NCBI GenBank assembly: GCA_030268105.1
Contig: BSDZ01000015.1
Coordinates: 3,313,501-3,377,500, forward strand
Reading direction: 5' to 3'
Length of the DNA: 64,000 bases
Source of the DNA: Volvox africanus
Lineage: Eukaryota > Chlorophyta > Chlorophyceae > Chlamydomonadales > Volvocaceae
The position numbers and the translations under genes were made by a program. Below are positions 56,775 through 64,000 of this stretch, piece by piece (position 1 is the stretch's first letter; each line of letters starts with the position of its first letter). Below the pieces are notes generated by a model that saw only the letters and a list, made by a program, of their open reading frames with translations, did not search any database and was not told the origin of the DNA.

Positions 56775-59700
56775 TCATTGGGTCTGCGTGGCATGTAGGC
56801 GAGCTTCCTCCAACAGGGGCTTCATTTCCGGCGAGAAGTTACGCATCGGCTCCCACGATTTATGCTCGCTACAATAGCCAGTCCACTTTCGTCGTTGACC
56901 AGATATTCGTGCACCTTCCACTTTCGTCGTTGTCGACCTATATGACGAACCCGATAATCCAATATTCGCTCCACATCATACACTTTTTGCTTGCCTGTGA
57001 TCCAGGTCTCAGGACCGGGATCCATTACTGCAGGGGTATCGGTGTTGTTTGTAACCGACTCCGTGCCACGATAAGGACGGGTGAGTGAAATATGAAACGT
57101 GGGGTGGATATTCATGTCAGAGGGTAGGGATAGCTCCACAGCTACATTCCCTACCATGCGAACCATGGGATATGGCCCAATCCAGCGAGGTAACAATTTA
57201 CGGGAACCATCGGCGAGCGAACGCAAGTTCTTAGTGCTCAATAATACCATTTGTCCCACCAAAAATGTTACGTCTCGTTTGGATTTATTATAATAGTCCG
57301 TCGTCCGTTGTTGTGCCGCGTCCAAGCATGCCTTCACGTCTGTCATGCGGGATAGGAACGACTTGGCAAAGGTTTTAGCTGCTGGGATATTTATCTCCAA
57401 CTCTCACCACACGTGTAGCGCAGGATGGAATCCATAATTCAGAAAGAAAGGGCTTTGACCTGTAGAACGATTAACAGTGTTGTTAAGCGTGAATTCTGCC
57501 GAAGTCAGAAATGTTAACCAGAAAACCCTAAACCCAAAACCCTAAAACCCTAAACCCTAAAACCCTCTAAAACCCTAAAACCCTAAAACCCTAAAACCCT
57601 AGTGTTGTTAAGCGTGAATTCTGCCGAAGTCAGAAATGTTAACCAGAAAACCCTAAACCCAAAACCCTAAAACCCTAAACCCTAAAACTTAAAACCCTAA
57701 AACCCTAAACCCTCCTGACTGCATGAACGAGTAACCGGTGCTGCCAGAATCGCAGCATGCAATGATGGATGTCGACTGAGGGCGTCAGCAATATTAATTC
57801 TGCCGGCGATATACTCCCACGTACAGTCGAAACGAGATAGATATTCCATCCACCGGGCTTGTCGTCGATTAAGCGTGGGGACACTCTGCAAGAATGTCAG
57901 CGGTTTGTGGTCAGTCTTCAGCGTAAAAGGGCGGCCTTCAAGGTAACAGCGCCACTCCTTCAAAGCATGTAGAGCTGCCAACAGCTCCTGCTCTCCGGTT
58001 GTATATGGGGTCTCCGCACCCGAGAACTTCTTACTCATGAAGGCGATCGGTCGTCCTTCCTGCAACAATACAGCACCGCTTCCATGCAAAGAAGCATCCG
58101 ATACAACTTCAACATGGAATGGCAACGAAAAATCAGGGAAAGAGAGGGTAACGTCGTCGGCGACGATTCGCTTGAGCTCTTTGAATGCCCGCTGACACGC
58201 GTGTGTCCAGGCTTCGAGGGAAGTGAAACCTCCTTTCTTCGTCAAATTTGTAAGTGGGGCCGCAATAATGCAGTATTTATTGATAAACTTACGGAAGTAG
58301 TTGGTCAAACCCAAGAACTGGCGTAGTTTGGTGAGGTTCTGTGGCGCGGGCCACTTGCGAACCACAGCTACTTTCCGTGGGTCCATCCTTATCCCAGTGG
58401 CCGACACGATGTGGCCCAAATACTCCACCTGAGGCTGCACCCAAAAACACGTGGCGCGTTTAGCAAACAATTGCTCCTGCTTCATCACCTTGAGCACGAG
58501 CTCAAGATGCTTCAGGTGCTCCTCGCGCGTCTTGGAATATATTAAAATATCATCCAAATAACAAACGACGAACCTGTCGATATACGGTCTGAACATGCGG
58601 TCCATCACTACTTGAAATGTGGCGGGCGCATTAGTAAGTCCAAATGACAAGACCGTGTACTCGAAGTGACCAAAGGGGGTCCGAAAAGCGGTTTTCGGAA
58701 TATCAGAGGCAGCAATCCGTATCTGATTATACCCTTGTTGAAGGTCAATCGAGGAAAAATAAGCTGAGCCCTTCAGCTTATCGAGCAGGTCATCGACGCG
58801 CGGCAAAGGGTAGCGATTTTTAATCGTGGTCGCATTCAAGCCCCTATAATGCACATGTGCAACGTCCCATCCTTCTTACCGACAAACAATATCGGTGCAG
58901 AATATGGTGATGTGCTGGGCCGAATCATACCCTTTGCGAGCGGATCCCCCACTTGCCGCTTCACTTCATCTAGCTCCATCGGGCTTAACCTGAACATAGG
59001 TCGTGAAACGGATTGTGCTCCGGGCACAAGAGGGATCGTATGGTCAACAGGTCGCATAGGTGGGAGCCCTGGGATGTCACGAAAGACATCAGCATATTTA
59101 TGCAGGAGGGCTTCGACCTCAAGATCCTTCACGGTGGACTGCGCGGTGGTAGCATTCGATTGCACCCGTGGCCTCACAAGCAACACATGGGCGCCTTTCC
59201 GTATCATCTGATCGATTTCTTTGCGCCCAATTAGCTTGGGTTCTTGATTTCCGCTGACGATCGCCGCCAAAGCGAAATTAACCTCAGGCTCCGCAACAGT
59301 TCCACCCTCCTCTGGTGTGACATCTTGGTACGACAGGAAAGGTACCTTAGTTGATAGGTTCCCTTTGCACAAACTAAGTGTGGTGGACTCCATATCGATG
59401 CGCACGCGGTACTGTCGTAATGTCGCGGCACCCAAAATGTACTGTGCCGTCTCCGAGAGACCTTGTAGCACATACGGCTGGGCCCTAACATGCAGAGGGC
59501 CTATCGATAGGCTCAGGGTGATCCTGCCCACGATGGGATGCTTACCTCCATCAGTGAGGGTAACCTGTGCACAATCAGACGACTGAGGGGTCAACCCCAA
59601 AGCATTCACCTCCTTTGCCGAGATGAAGTCGTTGCTGGCGCCGGTATCCATGAGCGCCTTCATCAGTCGACATCCGAGGCCGATTTCGATAATAGGGACA

Positions 59701-60284
59701 CGATTCCCTGTCGGAGTTGACTCCGCGGAAAGCAAAAGTGATCCTATAGCAGGTTCGAACCTGATAGGATTCAAAAGAGGGGCCTCAAACCAAACTTCAG
59801 CAGCATAAGGTAGTTTAGGCAGTATCGTCGGTTTACCCGTCACATCCACACCGTTAAACAAAGCGGTGCCCGACTCGAATCGGAGGACACATTGCATACC
59901 TTTCAACAAAGACGCCACTTTACGTTGGCTAAAAGAGGGAATAAATATACAAGCTGCAGTGTCCGGATTTCGAGGGTGGTACCTCTTGTACCTGGTGAGC
60001 TGCTCGCACAGCTCACCGGAAGATGAAGGGATAAACAGAGTAACGTGGCCAGATAAATCGAGGGAAGAAAGAGGGCAACGCGGTGCAAATAAATTACACA
60101 GCGGGTCGAAATGGTTTAGTCCCGTGCGCCCGTCGAGTGAAAAACGTCGCTCGATAGCCCGCTCGATTTGTCCAAAAACAGAAGGTAAAAGGGCCCTTAC
60201 AGCCGGACGCAACAACGGCCAGCGGCCATGTTCACTCTCTTCAATCCCGGGAGAAGTCCCTTCTTCCACATCCCGGGCAACTTC
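56775..60284 (-). pseudogene. Gypsy family B pol, decayed
   Basis: From the 5' side: open from the UAG at 60285-60287 through the MT-like region (LFIPSSSGEL, TAACIFIPSF), protease (MDTGASNDF) and the start of RT ([13 protein letters not shown]). A frameshift follows near 58850. Then RT/RNase H (58854 down to 57715) keeps YLDD, SDASLHGSGAVL and TDHKPLTF. About 0.77 kb covering the zinc finger and most of the integrase core is missing and replaced by telomere-like repeats (57476-57714). The C-terminal part (to 56775) has a TGA in place of a codon near 57401 and a frameshift inside the chromodomain. Confidence 0.9.
57476..57714. repeat. Interstitial telomere-like repeats with 125-bp tandem duplication, inside pol
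   Basis: Two blocks of CCCTAAAA/CCCTAAA (57522-57600 and about 57647-57714) are each preceded by the same 46-bp piece of pol (from AGTGTTGTTAAGCG to TTAACCAG), giving a direct repeat of period 125 bp. They sit where family A has about 0.77 kb of integrase sequence. Confidence 0.95.
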
Positions 60285-60665
60285 CTAAGTCATCTTCGGT
60301 ACGAAAGGTGGTAAAAGAGGGCATTCACGAGTAGGGTGCTCTCCCGCACACCTCAAGCAAAGATTAGCGAACTTCCGACGGTCAAACTCCGAACGTCGAC
60401 ACTCCCACTTTTGCATGTACGGATCGTCTGTCCGGGGCTTCTTAACACTAGGAGCCACGTTCTGCATTGCAGCTACAGACGGCGCGCTCACTCTTCGCTT
60501 TCCTTTCGCATGGCCCGAGCTCGGCCCAGCTCCCGCAGACCCACGATTGCTTGGGCTTTGGTGTCCGTGATTATCATACCGTCTTTCCTTCCGAACGGTA
60601 TTCACGGCCGCCGCGGAGCGTTGACGATCGGAACCCTGGTCCTTCGGTGTCGACTCCGAAGGTGG
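60285..60665 (-). pseudogene. Gypsy family B gag, 5'-truncated
   Basis: Only the C-terminal third remains: the basic Gly/Ser region, QKWECRRSEFDRRKFANLC and the knuckle CLRCAGEHPTREC, ending PPFVPKMT before UAG (60285-60287). As in family A the UAG is followed in frame by pol (UAG GAA GUU GCC CGG). Confidence 0.85.
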
Positions 60666-61479
60666 TGTTGTATCCTTCCTTCTTCAATCATGCACTGAAT
60701 CTGCACATCTGAGTGTTAGCTACACGTGCATGGTGCTTACAAACAGCAAGACACTTCAGTGCGAGCAACATGACAGCGGAAGACTTAAAGATAAGGAAAG
60801 ATTCAACTTACAATGATCTTTGATTACAAATTGGTAGTCGGCCGTCAGACCCCGCGGGCAATGTTCATCATCCGGCTGAAGATGCTATGCTAGAATAGCT
60901 CAGGCCGAATATAAATGCATAAAACGTATGTATGCGAATTAGGTAGAGTTAAGTACGCGAGTACTTAGTCCAAAGTAGCACGAGCCGACTTCGGTCTCTA
61001 GGCGGCCGTCCTTGCACCTATCACGTCACGATACCAATGTGCAGTACAGGTCTCACTGGATTTCGATCTCAAGTGTGAGTACCTTCAAAGCACTATTCTA
61101 AATACCGCGTAATCCGTGATATTAATGAATGCAGCGCATGCAATATGCGAAGGTCCGAATATCGGTATTCGGTTGCCGACCCAACCATCGCGATCGTCGC
61201 ATTCTCACTTACACGTATGGTGTATGACAGGTAAAAGGTAATAATATTCAAAGCATTATTACACGGAATATTATACCAATGGATAGATTGCGCATTAATT
61301 ATCAGCATCAAGTCAAACATGTTGACCGACAGCACGATGTCGTAGATGATAATGCAACATGCCTGATTAGCTAGATATACTCGAATATATCATGCTAACA
61401 TAATTATATCATGCTTCATAATGCTCAAATGGATTGCAGTCTACTTCGGTGCAAGTGGGGATCGAACCAGCATACAACA
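60666..61479 (-). repeat. Gypsy family B LTR shared with a second fragment
   Basis: This LTR of about 814 bp (TGTTGTATCCTTCC to ACAACA) lies between the truncated gag on its left and, on its right, the polypurine complement and pol 3' end of another family B unit. It can therefore be the 3' LTR of that right-hand element. Confidence 0.85.
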
Positions 61480-61865
61480 ACTACCCCCCTCCCGTGTGCA
61501 GCGTCCTCACTGCATCGAACAGCATCGACTGCAGAGATCATTGGGTCTACATGGCACAAATGCGGGTTCCTCCAATAAAGACTTCATATCCGGCGAAAAG
61601 TTACGTGCCGACTCCCATGAGTTATGCTTGCTTGAATACTCAGTCCACTTGACTTGGTACTTGTGCATTGTCCGCTTATGCCGGCGTCGGCCCACACGGC
61701 AAGTACGATAATCTAACACCCGCTCCACATTGTAAACCTTCCGTTTACAAGCGATCCAGGTCTCCGGGACTGGTTAAACCGCTGCAGGGGTGTCAGCAAG
61801 CTCAGGGGCAGGTTCCGTACCACAATAAGGCATACGAGGGATACATGGAACGTGGGGTGAAGCAT
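61480..61865 (-). pseudogene. Second gypsy family B fragment: chromodomain end of pol
   Basis: The polypurine complement CTACCCCCCTCCC is followed by a reverse-oriented chromodomain (RVLDYRTCRVGRR, YQVKWTEYSSKHNSWESARNF). The similarity to pol stops around 61865, just before the TAACGC-rich segment. It has early stops and no other domain. Confidence 0.85.
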
Positions 61866-61892
61866 ACCCCTACACTATAACAAGGAATTCAT

Positions 61893-62305
61893 GCGTTAGC
61901 TCGCGTTAGGCTCGCGTTAGGGACCCCTAACGCAAGCCTAACGCAAGCTTAACGTGAACTAACGCGAGCTAACGCAAAGCCTAACGCAAATCAAACGCAT
62001 TGCGTTATTGCTTGTGTATCGCTAACGCAATCCTAACACACCTAACGCAATCGCAAATAAACTTTTTTGGGAGGGAACGAAAATGTTTGCGTTTACTTTG
62101 CGTTAGCTAACGCAACCTAACGCGAACTTACGCAATGTCAAACGCACCCACATAGATTCTAAGGTGTGCGTTAGGCCTAACGCAACACAAGCGTTAGAGA
62201 CCCATACGCAAGCAAAAATACATAGCATGCATGGAAGTTAACGCACTTAAAGTTCTCTAACGCACAATATACGCATGCCTAATGCGCATTAACGCGCATT
62301 AACGC
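61893..62305. repeat. TAACGC/GCGTTA-rich segment with inverted-repeat core
   Basis: About 21 copies of the hexamer TAACGC or its complement (14 in one orientation, 7 in the other) occur in 413 bp at irregular 10-25 bp spacing. At 61903-61944 two 20-bp arms (left GCGTTAGGCTCGCGTTAGGG) pair with one mismatch around a 2-base loop. No open frame or known element matches. Confidence 0.85.
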
Positions 62306-62531
62306 ATGCTTACGTATGCTGCAAATAATGTGTACACAGCTAGCAGTTGTGGGTTGCGTAAAAGTTTTATACGCATGTAACTAACATATTCGCACACTTT
62401 CGCAAGGTCTTACGCGTGCGATAGCAACATTCGTGCCACTTTCGCTTTGCGTACGAGGCAGCCTCGCATTCCTGCTCACTGCAACTACTTTTGGTCGTTC
62501 TGGTTATTTCTTTACTGTTTCAGTTATCGTT

Positions 62532-63365
62532 TGTTGTGCCTCTCCTTAGGGTTTGCTCATAGGTATCTGCACGTCTGGGGACTTTTGATACCGATGCACA
62601 AGCACTTGCAAGTACATCAAGGCATTTGAGAGCAAACAGAGACAGCGGAAGACTTCAGAGCAAGGAGAGATATAACTTACAATCAAATATCAACGAAGCA
62701 ATGCAGGGACGCGATCGCCGTCAGAGCCGGAAGCAAGCGTTCATCACGCGGCGTTGATTAGCGAAGTTTAGGCTTAGCTCGGGCTAAGATGATAGAGCAA
62801 CTAGCAATAGTTGAGTTGAACACACGAGTGTTCCATAGGCATAAGAATGTTTTGTCTGCTCTACTTAGCCGTCCTCGCATCTGTTATACTCGCGATATCT
62901 CTACGCCGTACAATCCACACTAGGAGGCCAACCCTAAGTGCGGAAAACCCTACTGCGTATCTGCGATATCCACGTATAACAACCGATAAGCCTTTCCGGC
63001 ATTCGCATGATGCAAGGGTCCGAATAGCAATATTCGGTTGCAAGTCATCATCGCGACTAGTGTGGTGCTCGCAAAGCATGCCGCAACAACGTAATATTAT
63101 AACAAATAATATTACTTAACAGTACATGACATGAGCATGCCGCGCGCCTGTGCTTCTCTGAGCATTGCATATGTTAGGCGTATCAGCGGTGATGCGATGT
63201 GTCGTGATGCATAGCATTAACATGCTAATTATATGTAAATGTATGCAAATACATTTATATGCATGCGAGTTCATTCATGGTCATCATGCATTCATCAAGT
63301 CAGCACTTCGCCTCGTAGCGTCGCATTGACCTACACATCGGCGGGAAATGAACCGTGGCACAACA
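62532..63365 (-). repeat. LTR of a diverged gypsy family A-like element
   Basis: It is 834 bp, from TGTTGTGCCTCTCC to GTGGCACAACA. It retains the hairpins CCGAATA/TATTCGG and GTAATATTAT/ATAATATTAC and the GAACAC/GTGTTC stem. It is followed by the polypurine complement ATTATCCCCCCTCCC. Confidence 0.9.
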
Positions 63366-64000
63366 ATTATCCCCCCTCCCGCATGCAGCGTCCTCGCTGC
63401 CTAGCATCGCTTCCATTAATTGAGGTATCAACAACAACCTCCACATGGAAAAGCAACGAGTAATCGGGCATTGCAAGGATAATATCATCAGTGACGGTTC
63501 GATTGAGCTCGTCGAATGCCCGTCGGCACTTCGATGACTCAAACAAAACAAACATCCCTTGCGGGTCAAGTTCGCAAGTCATATGAACAGAGTAATTTTC
63601 AGTGGGCTTCCGGAGATACTTGGTCAAGCCTGGGAACTGCGAAGTCCCGAGAGGTTCTGAGGCACGGGCCAAAACATGAACCACGGCGACCTTCCGCGAA
63701 ACCATTTTCACATTGGCGGCCGCTACAATGTGACTGAAATACTCCACCTGAGGCTACGCCCAAACATTTGGCGCGTTTAGCAAACGATTGCTTCTGCCTT
63801 ATCACATAAAAACATGAGCCACAGATGCTCCATCATGCGTTTGGGATGAACCAAGATGTCATCCATACAACAAAACCTGTCGGCAAACGGCCCGAGCATG
63901 CGGTTCACATCCGCTTCAAGTGTCATGGGGCATTAGTCAAATACCAAGCGACACGGCCGTATACTCAAATTGACCAAAGGGATTTCGAAAAGCGATTTTC
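63366..64000 (-). pseudogene. Decayed gypsy pol fragment (RNase H and RT), runs off right edge
   Basis: About 30 bp after the polypurine tract the sequence jumps from the usual GCAGCGTCCTCGCTGC directly to the RNase H region (minus strand VEVVVDTSINGS), so chromodomain and integrase are deleted. RT sequence follows to the edge with several frameshifts and stops. Similarity to family A is clear but low. Confidence 0.85.

Larger units (their letters stand above)
55903..60665 (-). mobile_element. Decayed Ty3/gypsy element, family B (3' LTR to truncated gag)
   Basis: The 3' LTR at 55903-56715 (TGTTGTATCCTTCC to ACAACA, 813 bp) is followed by the CCCCCCTCCC polypurine complement and a damaged pol and gag related to, but clearly diverged from, family A. 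Damage includes a nonsense codon and a frameshift near the chromodomain, loss of part of the integrase replaced by telomere-like repeats, and loss of the gag N-terminus and primer site, where LTR sequence abuts mid-gag at 60666. Confidence 0.9.

Noticed and set aside
57476..57714. A true chromosome end
   Set aside because: The telomere-like repeats are internal, short, interrupted and flanked on both sides by the same retrotransposon.

Overview
This is a stretch of eukaryotic nuclear DNA, most likely from a chlorophycean (volvocalean-type) green alga. Three things point there: interstitial telomere-like arrays of the CCCTAAAA type mixed with CCCTAAA near 57.5-57.7 kb, a spliced minus-strand gene with an SRCR-like domain plus LysM domains and a membrane segment, and many short exons with GTAAGY-type donors. 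No rRNA or tRNA gene and no bacterial-style operon was found.

Left part (1-18.5 kb). A charged reading frame runs off the left edge on the minus strand. A solo Ty3/gypsy LTR sits at 1666-2498. From about 15.4 kb down to 7.7 kb, on the minus strand, there is a multi-exon gene: a hydrophobic N-terminal exon, a split SRCR domain, two LysM exons ending in Ser/Pro linkers, a transmembrane/cytoplasmic exon and a short C-terminal exon. The exon phases agree through the whole 3' half. The last two exons exist again about 3.8 kb downstream (3878-5886), a tandem duplication of the 3' cassette. Introns and spacers hold a roughly 90-bp fold-back microelement (eight copies in the window), a 159-bp palindromic MITE, and (TTA)n and (TA)n arrays.

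Middle part (18.5-50.3 kb) is nested retrotransposons. A Ty1/copia element (18546-31289, 283-bp LTRs, TSD CTAGT) is split by a full-length Ty3/gypsy chromovirus in the opposite orientation (20241-27711, 824-bp LTRs, TSD AGGAT). A second gypsy copy (31475-38949, TSD GCACG) has a 4-bp frameshift in pol. A third (41694-49164, TSD GAAAT) lies inside a tandem array of a small non-autonomous copia-type element arranged LTR-internal-LTR-internal-LTR (39214-50345). In all gypsy copies, and in a diverged relative at 60.3 kb, gag and pol share one frame separated by a single UAG codon, which suggests programmed stop-codon readthrough.

Right part (50.3-64 kb). A 350-bp TRIM with a tRNA-promoter-like internal segment interrupts a tandem 147-bp repeat. 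A plus-strand multi-exon gene of unknown function (about 53.7-55.3 kb, possibly transposon-derived) follows. A decayed second gypsy family (55903-61865) has part of its integrase replaced by interstitial telomere repeat. A strange TAACGC-rich segment (61893-62305) comes next, and another decayed gypsy element runs off the right edge.

Most coding capacity is therefore retrotransposon. The plausible host genes are the SRCR/LysM membrane-protein locus, the left-edge frame and perhaps the 53.7-55.3 kb gene.
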